From Chara braunii (Eukaryota > Streptophyta > Charophyceae > Charales > Characeae), in contig BFEA01000036.1 in NCBI GenBank assembly GCA_003427395.1, positions 1,098,349-1,122,442 of the forward strand: 24,094 nt of DNA, written 5' to 3'. The notes under the pieces are model-generated. The model did not search any database, was not told the DNA's origin, and saw nothing but the letters and a program-made list of their open reading frames with translations. This document shows positions 8,761-18,363 of this stretch, in pieces. Made by a program: the position numbers and the translations under genes. Within the stretch, counting starts at the first letter, position 1. Every line of letters begins with the position of its first letter.

Positions 8761-8936
8761 CTCCAATGCATTTTTCATGATGGAGGGGGTTAACTTGGGG
8801 CCGAAAGTGGGAGTCCCTATTAATCGATGGTGCTGACAGATCGATTCGGCTATGTCATTAAAGGTTACAACAAACAATACGTACTGGTGGTTTAAGGTAT
8901 TATTGCCATCTTTAGACGGGCATATACCAATTGTCT

Positions 8937-8998
8937 ACCCCGTGGGCACGGGGAATGCAGCCCTAAGGTAGCCAAAGCAATGAAACTAAGTGACCGCG

Positions 8999-9000
<2 letters not shown>
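8937..9000 (+). pseudogene. second 28S/25S rRNA-like fragment
   Basis: CTAAGGTAGCCAAA (8963-8976) equals the universally conserved large-subunit word in its eukaryotic form (TAGCCAAA rather than bacterial TAGCGAAA). Downstream, AGTGACCGCGCA parallels nuclear AGTGACGCGCA at about the right distance. Upstream, GTGGGCACGGGGAATG parallels GGGTAAACGGCGGGAGTAA. It then runs into (AG)n. In an intact rRNA this segment lies roughly 150-200 bases before the one at 350-410, so the two come from neighbouring parts of domain V but sit 8.6 kb apart, in the opposite order. Confidence 0.35.
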
Positions 9001-9045
<45 letters not shown>

Positions 9046-9052
9046 AAAAAAA
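9001..9052. repeat. (AG)20 followed by A12
   Basis: Twenty AG dinucleotides then an A run, abutting the 28S-like fragment on one side and the AT-rich tandem repeat on the other. Confidence 0.97.
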
Positions 9053-9435
9053 GGGTCAAATTGAGGCCGCGATCTATTTCGTGGTTGAAATAAAATTTTA
9101 AAATTTTATTTAATATTTGTTTTCTGGAAAGATCATAATAAAATCTACAAACACTCTAATTTTCAGATTTTTTCATGCATTATTTCGAGCGTGAAACATC
9201 ATTGAAGTTGATGTACTTTTTCTGTTGACCCACACAATGGTTGACTCAGTGGCAAAAATTGAAAATGTGTCAAATTGGCGTGACGATTATTTCGCGGTCT
9301 TTATGATTTTTTAAATATTTTTATTTTTATTTTTTGGAAAGACCACGACCTAATCCATGGATTCTAAATTTTCACATTTTTCCACGAATTCCTCCGAGTG
9401 CAAAAAATCACGAAAGTTGTCTGTTACAAATTGTG
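9053..9435. repeat. two decayed tandem units, about 214 bp
   Basis: Unit 1 starts at G(G/T)GTCAAATTG near 9053 and unit 2 at 9267. Both continue with ATxTATTTCG(T/C)GGT, an AT-rich block, TGGAAAGA, a CATxTTTxC(A/C)xGxATT block, and CGAG(C/T)G. Unit 2 is truncated. Unit 1 contains a perfect 24-bp AT palindrome at 9088-9111. Confidence 0.65.
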
Positions 9436-11663
9436 GGATTGGACGTACTGATACACTCCACCTTGGACAGCTTGTGTGAGGGACTTCTGACAACGTCTTC
9501 CCTTCTTACGTCTTTTGGGGATCAACTTGTTCCTGACGTTCGGTTGTTTTTTTCCCCAAAACTCCCCGTTCTACGAGAACTGGATGTTGCTCATCTGCAA
9601 TATCGCCAAGGACCGGTCCCCCAAAACTTATGCCCTCTACAAACCCATTTGAGTCTCGGTCGTCCGCCGACGAAAATACGACACCTTGACACGGGAGTTG
9701 AAGCTTACTATACTGCAGCCTTGGGGGTGTGAATTCCTGTGCGGAAGCTTTTACATGTTGTGCAAGACGTGAGTTGGTTGAGGGCGCTCCATACTCATTG
9801 CAACATAAAAGGAAACGCACGGCATAACGCCCACGTTAAGACCTATGTGCGAGCTCAGGTAACCACGTATGGAGACCTATTTGTGTGGATCCGTATATCT
9901 GCCTGAGAGTTTGGGCATTGATCTCCTACGCTCGATCGAGTTAGTATAACATATGTGCACATAGTTACTCAATCTTTGACCCATAACTTTTCTAGCGGTG
10001 AAAAGGGGTTGCACGATGTCCTATAAATTGGATGACGACTAAAGATTGGTTGATACTTTCAGACATACGCAAACAAACAGACAACCAATATGATAGTGTG
10101 TTTTATAACATTGATAATCGTGCGTCCCTTCATGTGTTTCGGGGTCACATACAACCTCAAATGTCAGTTGATACGTGAGCTAAAAAGTTAACCTCTTAGC
10201 GTCGAACAATCAAGGATGTGGTTGCACAACCTGCCCTCTTCTGCACCCTGCATTGATAGTTGGGCGAGGTGACTTTAGCGATAGGAACCCCGAAGTTGTT
10301 GCCAACAACACCCGACCTCCCTATTAAGAACCTTCACATCCTACCAAAAAAAAAAAAAAAAAAAACTAATTGTGATCATTTCCGGGAAGGCGGGCCTATT
10401 ATAACTTATATCCTTAGCGGACCTTTCGGGTGGCAGAGCCTTCCCGTGTTGTGTCACAATCGTGTCTTCAAACAAGGGTCCTTGGCTCCGACCACTAGAG
10501 TGGTCACTGCTTAACTTCCTCAATGGGTGGTCGGTCCTATACGACTTATACCCTATCAATTTCAACGACATCGACTTTGAAATTATGAGTCGTCCTACGA
10601 CAGTACCCCCTTTATCCCACGAACATCTCATAACCTTGTGTAGACCCTGCCTTATCTCATTTTCACATTTACCTCTCTAACTTACCTTTCCAATTTCACT
10701 TTGATTGGTCTTCCCAGGGTTACCCCACACTCGAGGTTGCATGGGTTAGGGAAATAGCTACCAAATAGTAAGCGAACAAGTAGTCTCCCACCAAAGCGAA
10801 AATAAACAGAAGGTCTGACTCTCATGTCTGCATCCCGACACACGACCACACAACCATATCATGCACTAAAAGGCCAACATTATCTTCTTCGACCATTATC
10901 CCCATACCCCCGCACCCCTGGTGTTCCCCATACCATTCCTCCTAGCTCAGTGGTCCGATCCTTTGACGAACATGTCGACAGCCTAAGATTTTTTTAGACG
11001 AAGCTTCGACATAAGGGTTGATACCTTACCAGGGTAAGACTCAGTATAGGGACATGTGTCAAGGGGAGGGAGGTAGAGTCCGACAAACGGACCTGTTATC
11101 TCTTTGATAAGAACGGGTGAAGTACGATCATGCTCCTTGTAGAGGCGTGTTGTAGATCGCCCTATTGCACATGATAATTGGATAATAAAGCACATGGTTT
11201 GAATTCTTAACTACGGTACACTCTCTGGCATTCTGTCTCCCAACCTTTGACTTTCTCCCTCCTACCGTTCTTAACTTCACCAATATCATTGTAGGCTCGT
11301 AGAAGGAGTTTATATCAATCATTTTTTCCCCTTTGGATTTGAGTTTAACATTAATTCCCTCACTCTTAGTTTACTTAAAGACCAGAGCTTGGAATCATTC
11401 CGCCCCTCACTTCTTCTTGCACCTTTATCACTTTTTTTTTTTTTTGCTGACGTTCTACCTTCCTCGTAAACCGATCGATATCCTTGCTTAGACTTCAGTA
11501 TTGCCCGCCTATATAGAAACTTTTAGCAATAGCTCTGTCCTTCGACCCCTGCCTCAATCTCTTCTTGAGTTAAGGCCTTCGGTGTAGATGTTGGTCTACG
11601 TTAAGGTTTTTCGTGATAGCTCAACCCCCCCCGTCTAGGTCTTACTTTTAACTTTGTCCTCGT
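9436..11663. other. no gene recognised over 2.2 kb
   Basis: Balanced composition with a pure A20 run at 10346-10365 and a T14 run near 11430. Short frames on both strands (for example 9334-9732 plus, 10341-10631 minus and 10983-11195 minus) show no motif I can name. Old transposon sequence is the default guess but is unsupported. Confidence 0.45.
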
Positions 11664-12584
11664 CTAGAGCACAACCACCGTCCTCAAGAGAAGTCTAGTG
11701 ATTGCCAGAAGGGGAATCTGTTCAGTGTACACAGGGAGTTGACACCGCTTGGCCATGTGCAAGAAAAAGGGGTGGGTGTTCAACCGGGTTGCTCTCCGGA
11801 GGCTATTGCGCTTGCAAGTGCAAAGAACATATTGTTCCTGACGGACAAACCAGATGGAGTGAGAATTTGCTGCTTGGTTGTAGAAAGAGTTCATACTTCC
11901 CACCATGTGCACCCTACTGCCATTTTCCCATACGACCCATGAATTATCCGCAAGGGTAACAACACTGAAATGACCTGGATGATGTAAGATGTATGCGCGA
12001 ATATGTGGGTCCAGGCCCGCCAAGGGGTTCTAGGGATCAGGCTGCAGTTGTAGTCTTCTTCCCATGAATGCCATAGACAGGACTTCGATGTTCATTCCAG
12101 GTGCAGTAGTGTCATCCTCTGGGCAGACAACACGGTGCTCTTCTTCTATCCAACGGACGATATTGGTAAAATCAAAAATTGTACAAGGGTTGCAATTATA
12201 AGCGAGGAGACATACATTAATAACATAGTATGCACAGTGTCCTCGCTGTAGTATGATGACATCGTCTGATTCTGTTGGTGCAGCAGGGGGCGGTTCATTC
12301 AATTATGTGTATTGGTCGGTAGGTTGTGGTTCAGTGTAGTCTCGACGTTGTCCATCAGGTTCCTCCGGTTGTATTAACTGTATTGGCTCTAGCATATGAT
12401 CTCAAACCCCTACAGGGGGCGTGGTGATCATGTTGTCCAAGCACAAACGAGGACGCTGTCTAGGAGGCGGCACTAGAGACAGGGAACGCCTCTTCCGAAG
12501 AGGTGTTTGCAACAGTCGATTGAAATGTGGAAGCCTCCGACGAAGGGGCCGCTGTGACAACTGATATGACCAGGAATGTATTGA
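11664..12584 (-). pseudogene. decayed Josephin-like cysteine peptidase gene
   Basis: Josephin domains are papain-fold deubiquitinases (ataxin-3, JOSD1/2) using Gln, Cys, His and Asn. One minus frame runs from 12584 down to a stop at 11664-11666, broken by TGA (12402-12404), TAA (12303-12305) and TAG (12030-12032). Its first part is Arg/Pro-rich (PLRRRLPHF, RKRRSLSL, PEEPDGQRR). Then follows QRGHCAYYVINV, with candidate Gln at 12246-12248 and Cys at 12234-12236, and a helix FDFTNIVRWIEEEH, which parallels the LDEEER helix of ataxin-3. GMNIEVLSMAF parallels GFFSIQVISNAL. After the TAG, HPGHFSVVTL and SWVVWENGS give a candidate His (11970-11972) and Asn (11922-11924), with His-to-Trp spacing as in ataxin-3, and IWFVR closes the fold. 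Cys-to-His spacing (about 88) is shorter than the usual 100-105. It may be a relic of a host or mobile gene. Upstream lies a G-rich purine tract. No promoter or start was found. Confidence 0.45.
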
Positions 12585-12599
12585 TCATGACAATGTTAA

Positions 12600-12777
12600 C
12601 AAAGGGGAGGTGGAGGAGGAGGGGGGGGGGGAGATGACAAGGAGGGGAGAGAAGAGGAAGAAGAGGAAAAAGAAGAAGAAGAGGAAGAAGCAGTAGAAAA
12701 GGGGTGAAATGACGGGGGGGATGTAGTAGAGGATGCTAGCGGAGGGGCTGGTGGGAATGGTGGGGGTGGGGGGGATG

Positions 12778-12778
<1 letters not shown>
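12600..12778. repeat. G-rich purine tract
   Basis: Nearly pure purine on the plus strand, with an eleven-G run near 12619-12630, GAAGAAGAG triplets, and closely spaced G runs at 12711-12775. Four or more G runs lie within short distance, so G-quadruplex or triplex structure is possible. The minus-strand frames here are poly-Ser/Pro/Phe artefacts. Confidence 0.85.

Positions 12779-12843
<65 letters not shown>
12779..12843. repeat. (TG)n-(AG)n compound microsatellite
   Basis: About 26 TG units followed directly by about six AG units. Confidence 0.97.
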
Positions 12844-12892
12844 AAAAACAATTTGGCCGCCGCAGTTACTTTCAAGGGTGACGAATACCCAT

Positions 12893-12959
12893 GGCGGCCA
12901 CATTGTTTCTCTCTCTAAATGAAGTGGCCGCCACAGATATGCTCCGTGATGGCCACAAC

Positions 12960-12967
<8 letters not shown>
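12893..12967. repeat. inverted and direct repeats seeding a (TC)n array
   Basis: GGCGGCCAC (12893-12901) and GTGGCCGCC (12924-12932) are exact inverse complements. The word GGCCACAxxxTTTCTCTCTC occurs at about 12896 with a short TC run and again at 12951 where the long (TC)n array starts. This suggests a minisatellite unit in which one TC run expanded. Confidence 0.7.

Positions 12968-13020
<53 letters not shown>
12964..13020. repeat. (TC)n microsatellite, left of gap
   Basis: Pure TC dinucleotides up to the first N. Confidence 0.97.
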
Positions 13021-13785
13021 NNNNNNNNNNNNNNNNNNNNNNNNNNNNNNNNNNNNNNNNNNNNNNNNNNNNNNNNNNNNNNNNNNNNNNNNNNNNNNNN
13101 NNNNNNNNNNNNNNNNNNNNNNNNNNNNNNNNNNNNNNNNNNNNNNNNNNNNNNNNNNNNNNNNNNNNNNNNNNNNNNNNNNNNNNNNNNNNNNNNNNNN
13201 NNNNNNNNNNNNNNNNNNNNNNNNNNNNNNNNNNNNNNNNNNNNNNNNNNNNNNNNNNNNNNNNNNNNNNNNNNNNNNNNNNNNNNNNNNNNNNNNNNNN
13301 NNNNNNNNNNNNNNNNNNNNNNNNNNNNNNNNNNNNNNNNNNNNNNNNNNNNNNNNNNNNNNNNNNNNNNNNNNNNNNNNNNNNNNNNNNNNNNNNNNNN
13401 NNNNNNNNNNNNNNNNNNNNNNNNNNNNNNNNNNNNNNNNNNNNNNNNNNNNNNNNNNNNNNNNNNNNNNNNNNNNNNNNNNNNNNNNNNNNNNNNNNNN
13501 NNNNNNNNNNNNNNNNNNNNNNNNNNNNNNNNNNNNNNNNNNNNNNNNNNNNNNNNNNNNNNNNNNNNNNNNNNNNNNNNNNNNNNNNNNNNNNNNNNNN
13601 NNNNNNNNNNNNNNNNNNNNNNNNNNNNNNNNNNNNNNNNNNNNNNNNNNNNNNNNNNNNNNNNNNNNNNNNNNNNNNNNNNNNNNNNNNNNNNNNNNNN
13701 NNNNNNNNNNNNNNNNNNNNNNNNNNNNNNNNNNNNNNNNNNNNNNNNNNNNNNNNNNNNNNNNNNNNNNNNNNNNNNNNNNNNN
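13021..13785. other. assembly gap, 765 N
   Basis: Unsequenced bases bounded by (TC)n on the left and (TC)n(AC)n on the right. Frames drawn through it carry no information. Confidence 0.99.

Positions 13786-13860
<75 letters not shown>
13786..13860. repeat. (TC)n-(AC)n compound microsatellite, right of gap
   Basis: TC units to about 13813, then CA units to 13860. The left and right sides of the gap are the same repeat class, so array length is uncertain. Confidence 0.97.
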
Positions 13861-13864
<4 letters not shown>

Positions 13865-13989
13865 GAAAGAAAAGGAAAGAGAACAAGCAGCTTGGAGCTG
13901 AACGGCTGAACTCACGGGACGGGAAATTTCGGGATCAAGCGTACTCTCTCTCTCCCCCCTTCTCACCAATCTCCCCGTATTGAATCTGC

Positions 13990-14352
13990 TGTCGATTGTC
14001 TTCCTTTTTCCCTTTTTCCTTGTCTTCGTATTTTTCTTCGTTCCTTTTTTTCGTTTTCTTTCTAGATAAATGCAATAATAAAGGAACTTCTTTTAGACTG
14101 CCCATGTCGTGGGCCTCAAAGAAAACCATCGACTTGGAACAAATTATGGGGGCAGCTCACTCTTTGACTGTGACAAAAAAGGGGGCCGAGTAGTGGGCGA
14201 TTAGTGGACGCCTCGGGCCGACAATGAGCCTTTGCTTTGTTGTTTCTGTTTTCCTTTTTTTTTTTTTTTTCATTCTGCTTTTGTTTCCTTCTTTTCATTT
14301 CTTCCTTTCCTCTTTTTTTCCTTTTTTTTATTTTTGTTCTCTTCTTGTTTTC
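13990..14352. repeat. two pyrimidine tracts with a short mixed block
   Basis: T/C-rich tracts at about 14000-14064 and 14232-14352 (T-rich, with a T16 run) flank about 165 bp of balanced sequence. The middle block (14093-14200) has no recognised coding content. Confidence 0.8.
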
Positions 14353-14420
14353 ACGACCGTAAGATTACTGCGTCAAACATGTGGGTAGGAGCGGAGGCTT
14401 CCATCGAAAGGATGCTATTC

Positions 14421-15011
14421 CTAATAAGGGGCCACAACTATATTAGAATAGAGCGTAGGGGATACTATCATCAGACCATCGTTCGATAATTGGTTCTGAC
14501 AACGGGTAGAGCACGGTGAATTCCGGTTTTGCGCTACGCAGGTTGAGTGTGAGGACGCGCAACATGGACTTCTTCGTGGACTGGGACCTGGAGGAGGAAC
14601 AACAGAAGATGGAGGAAGTGGTACCGTCCCCAATAAGCGGCACCCTCTTGGTTTTGTATTCACAACCCTGCGCCTAATCGCGCCCTGGCCGAGCGTCATG
14701 CAGACCGCCACCACCTGGCCCGCCGAATCTGCTATGCCCTGCCTGTGCCCCTTCACGCCTGTGCTAAGTACTGCTTTCGCTTTTCTCCTTTTCATCGCTC
14801 TACTTGTGAATCTCGCCATAGCCGAAATACTCTTTCTCACAGGCCTCTCTGAAAAAATCTTTCTTTGCTTACCCTCTAAGCGCTTTGCAATGCTGATTGG
14901 GGGTACCATCTGCTTGGTGACGCTCTTGCTGCCTATTCCTTGAGCTCGGCATTGCTCATTGGCTTGCTGATTAACAAGGGGGAGTAGTGAGAAGCAAGGG
15001 CGATGGAGCAC
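14421..15011 (-). other. unassigned open frame, 196 codons
   Basis: Longest stop-free frame outside gaps, simple repeats and the R1 copy. The first 100 residues are Lys/Arg-rich with little low complexity (KRLEGKQRKIFSERPVRKS, RAMKRRKAKAVL). The rest is Ser/Pro/Arg-rich (PLPPSSVVPPPGPSPRRSP). An open run this long in balanced DNA is only mildly surprising across six frames of 24 kb. No domain, no family, and no splice or promoter signal were recognised. An 81-codon plus frame with a hydrophobic core (14698-14943) is antisense to it. It may be a mobile-element remnant or chance. Confidence 0.2.
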
Positions 15012-15039
15012 AGAGCGGCGACGGATACCTCTTCATGCA

Positions 15040-15240
15040 TAGTTTTTGCTTTCCTTTCCTTCCTCTTCTTCCTCTCTTTTCTCTACGTCACCTGCTCCCT
15101 TCCGTGTCCCTCTCCACATGAGCTCTCTTCCCCACTCTACCCCTCCCCAACTTTCCCCCCCCATCCCCAAAACCATCCATCATCCCCATCTCGCAACATC
15201 CCCCCTCGTACCCTTTCACCCTCCCCCTCACCTTCCACAG
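15040..15240. repeat. C/T-rich tract
   Basis: Pyrimidine-biased, C-rich sequence with TCCCC and CATCC clusters. The Ser/Pro-rich frames across it come from composition. Confidence 0.75.
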
Positions 15241-15585
15241 ACCATGGGAGATGCCCCTCCCTCTGACGACGCCCCACATGGCATGGGGTAGAAAAGCGCT
15301 TCAAGGAACTGCCATGCCCTTCCCGCAATTCGACGAGATGATCCATGCGGATACAGGACCACAATGGATCTGGAGGATAAAAATGAAGCGGGATCCTCTC
15401 CCCTTCCCCTTCCCCCTTCCCTCTTCTCTCCATCCCTCGTTGGAATTATGTGGACGGTTGATGGCAAGTAAAGTGAGGTCTGCAATGTAATCAGCTTCTT
15501 TTCATGTTAAGGGCATTCAATTTTTCTCAATGGTGATGGCAGAATGATATTCGTAGTACGGTTATGAATCTTTATGGTGCAATCT

Positions 15586-15587
<2 letters not shown>

Positions 15588-15660
<73 letters not shown>
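15588..15660. repeat. (CT)n microsatellite
   Basis: About 36 uninterrupted CT units. Confidence 0.98.
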
Positions 15661-15661
<1 letters not shown>

Positions 15662-15714
15662 CCTGATTGCTACAACTTCCCAAATGTGTATCTCTCAGTC
15701 ATACGAAAAGAAAG

Positions 15715-16020
15715 GTTCCTCCCTCCTTTCCCTCTTCTTTGCTAAAAATGCCCTTTCCATTCTCTCCTCCTTCCTTCTTTCTCTCTTTCTTTCTTTCGTT
15801 CTTCTTTCTTTCCTTCCTTCTCTCTTTCCTTCTTCTTTCCTTTTTTTTTCCTTCTCTTCTGTTTCCTTTTTCCTTTTTTCTTTCTCTCCTTTTGCCGTTC
15901 TTCCTTTCGTCTATTCCCCCTCCCCCTTTTTCTTCCCTCTTCCCTCTCCCTCTTTTCGCTTCTTCTTCTTCTTATCCCTCTCCCTCCCCTCCTCCCCTCT
16001 CTCTCGTTTTCATATTTTTC
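15715..16020. repeat. 300-bp pyrimidine tract
   Basis: Almost purely T and C, built from TTCC, TTTC and CCCT units. It yields long Ser/Phe/Leu/Pro frames that are not genes. It is capable of triplex-type structure. Confidence 0.93.
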
Positions 16021-16487
16021 GAATGTCTTCCTCTCTTTCTATCCATCAGGGCGATCTCATTAATGTGGACTTTGGTTGCTGACAATAATTCCAACAACAA
16101 TTTGCGAATCCATGTGTGGGGCTTGCTTTTGTTTGAAATGACCTGTTAGAGAACTGTGATGTACATTGTGGCTGAAATACGGATATATGCTTGATGGGAC
16201 CGATTTGGGAGGGATGAAGTTATTACACGTGCTTGATTGCTCCTCAAAGAAGGGCACCTCCACCCCCTTCGCTTCGTCGCTACTTTTGCGTAGTTGGCTG
16301 CCTTCGACTTAAACGGCCTTGTTCTGCCATCGCCACAAATGGAGACACGATATGGTTATACCCTGCCGCGTTGATCGATCGCCCCCGCAACTTGCACCTT
16401 TCTCATGGTGTGCCGACGCACCTAGTCGGAGCAGTGCGGATATGACGTGTCGTACTTGTGCGTAACTCATGTGACACACACGTGCTA
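16021..16487. other. no gene recognised
   Basis: Balanced unique-looking sequence between simple repeats. No domain, RNA or repeat was identified. Confidence 0.4.
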
Positions 16488-16509
16488 CACACACACAACA
16501 CACACGCAT

Positions 16510-16556
<47 letters not shown>
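16488..16556. repeat. (CA)n microsatellite
   Basis: CA units with a GCATG interruption near 16506, followed by a pure run. Just downstream a T-rich GCCGCAG resembles a 3' splice acceptor, but no exon could be supported beyond a 36-codon open stretch ending at 16688. Confidence 0.95.
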
Positions 16557-16558
<2 letters not shown>

Positions 16559-16699
16559 GCTTCATTTTTGCCGCAGAGCCACAAAAACCGAGTACTCCAA
16601 ATTTGACTTCCCACGCGAGGGCATGATGGAAAGATGCATGCCCGTCACGAGGGCATATCAGGCAGGGACCGTTGAATGGGACCCGTGATCCGGTAAGGG

Positions 16700-17082
16700 C
16701 ATCCCCAAAAGTTGCACCCCTCACTGGCAGGGGCCTGCAGGAAAGTTCTGAGGCCCCTGGGGCAAATCAGGGTAAGTAGGCCGTCGGAGGGGTATTTCGC
16801 AAATAAATGAAACCTTTCGGGGCATTTCAAAAATTTTCCCTATTTCAAATTGGAATGTTGGTCACTGAGTTAAAAAAAACATGGAATCATTGATATCGGC
16901 CCCATGAAGACAATGGAAGATCTGTTGCATCGGCTCTGCAAGGGGGGCTGAGGGGGTATTGTTTGGGTTTGGGAGGGTTGATTCCTGTTGCCTGCAGGTC
17001 AGGTTGTCAGGTTACAACAGGGGAGACAATTATACCTCTCATTCATCACTTCCCTCGGACTTCAGAGACTCAACTGGGACGG
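16700..17082. other. no gene recognised
   Basis: G- and A-rich blocks without long repeats. GGCCCCTGGGGC near 16752-16763 is a short palindrome-like word. Nothing else is supported. Confidence 0.4.
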
Positions 17083-17205
17083 TTTTTTTTTTTTTTCAGC
17101 AAAAAATCTTTGGACCATTTCTCGATTAAGCAGGGGCCATGCTAATCTTCTCTTCTCTATTCCATTCCATTTCTTATGAATATCCAGAAGGACAACCCCG
17201 AAAGT
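17083..17205 (-). pseudogene. U6 snRNA-like sequence, internally deleted
   Basis: On the minus strand, AGAGAAGATTAGC then ATGGCCCCTGC (17130-17153) is a 24-base exact match to the U6 core after the ACAGAGA box. ATCGAGAAATGGTCCAAA (17109-17126) matches the U6 3' end and is followed by six T, a pol III stop, at 17101-17106. Between the blocks three bases replace about 19, which removes the 3' side of the catalytic internal stem-loop. Upstream, CTTTCGGGG (about 17197-17205) resembles the U6 5' stem-loop, but spacing is expanded and ACAGAGA is altered to an AG-rich run. No TATA box sits at the U6 promoter distance. An A14 run (17083-17096 as T) follows, which suggests a retroposed copy. Confidence 0.7.
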
Positions 17206-17865
17206 TGATCGCAGAAGCAGGCGACTCCTTTTTTTTTCTATTTTGTTTTGGGACAGAAACTGTGAAGCAGGTGACTTTGGAAAGATCTCTAAGATTTTAT
17301 TTCTGGTCTTATTTTTTTTCCCTCCCCCCCCCTCTCAAAAAAAAACAGGCCTTTCATTTCGAATATAACAGCAAGGGGGCCCGGCCACCCCACATAAAGA
17401 CAGGGTCCGGGAGCATTACCCAGCGTTATGTGTTTGACGGGACCCTATGGGACCCGACCCCGAAGTGCAAGACTTCACTAGAACTCTGTTGAACCTCCCA
17501 AAAGCTTCAAACCCTAAAACCCCACCGTCTTCACTCAAAAAGTGCCCGGTCATTATCGCTGCATCTGGACCGGAAGTCGTGCGAAATACAGCTATAATGA
17601 CCGGGCGTTCTATACGGGTGAAGACAGTAGTTTCCCTTATCCTAACCCCTGACCTGTCTTACTTCCTTTGGATAGCCCCCTTGTGTTCTATCTTGACCTT
17701 ATTCTCCCTTCCCAATGTCCTCATTTTCCTCCTTCCCGCCAAACTTAATCCCCGGTCGTTCTTTTTTTTTTTTTTTTTTTTACCCCGGGTTTATCCTCTC
17801 TTTTTTGTTTTTCGACGGAACTCCAAAGGCGCTGCTAGGGAGGGTGGGAAGAGCGTCATCTCGAG
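17206..17865. other. no gene recognised; T and C runs
   Basis: Contains AGCAGG(C/T)GACT repeated near 17216 and 17266, a C8 run near 17327, and a pure T21 run at 17762-17782. Plus frames at 17139-17893 have no recognised domain. Confidence 0.45.
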
Positions 17866-17912
17866 TTTTTTTCTTTTCTTTTCTTTTTTTTGAAGAAAGC
17901 CAATCTTTTATT
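17866..17912 (-). terminator. polyadenylation-like 3' end
   Basis: Read on the minus strand, AATAAA (17907-17912) is followed about 15 bases later by an A-rich tract with sparse G (17866-17892). The order and spacing are those of an mRNA 3' end plus tail, so this looks like the 3' end of a retroposed minus-strand transcript whose body would include the repeats at 18035-18195. No coding part was found. Confidence 0.35.
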
Positions 17913-18034
17913 CAGAGAATTCCATTATCTCTGATACCTCTATGTTATCTATATCTCTGAGATTATGAGGTAGTTTTTAAAGTTTCCTGTTAGGTCAGCA
18001 TGCACACATTGCAACCTATCTCCCCTGTGCGAAG

Positions 18035-18195
18035 TAACACTGGGTTACTGACTAAATACTGTACAAAACTGAAAAGACCTGGGTACCCAACTAAAATTTA
18101 CTACTTAATAACACTGGGTTACTAAAGAACACTGTGTAGCTTAATACTAACTGTACAAGACTGGCACGACTGGGTTACTTAACTAGTAACTATTA
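18035..18195. repeat. decayed tandem repeat, ACTGGGTTACT units
   Basis: ACTGGGTTACT occurs at 18039, 18113 and 18169. ACTGTACAA(A/G)ACTG recurs between them at about 18059 and 18150. Spacing (74, 56) varies by indels. Confidence 0.65.
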
Positions 18196-18363
18196 AATAT
18201 CTGGAGTTGCCAATTAAGACTTAGATGAAACAAAAGAAAAGAAAAAGAAAAAGGAAAAAACAACAACACTTTTAACAAGTTATATATATGTACAGCACTG
18301 GATTGCTATGGACAAGATCAGAAAGACCAAGATCAGAAAGACTCAGAAGAGAAGTTTCGACGA

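Noticed and set aside
12736-13983. Long frames of 336-373 codons across the gap
   Set aside because: They consist of N codons flanked by translated dinucleotide repeats.
15667-16149. 160-codon plus frame
   Set aside because: Almost entirely Ser/Phe/Leu/Pro from a pyrimidine tract.
17905-17940. tRNA-Met primer binding site (minus GGTATCAGAG)
   Set aside because: Nine or ten bases only, no LTR end beside it, and the following bases do not match the tRNA.
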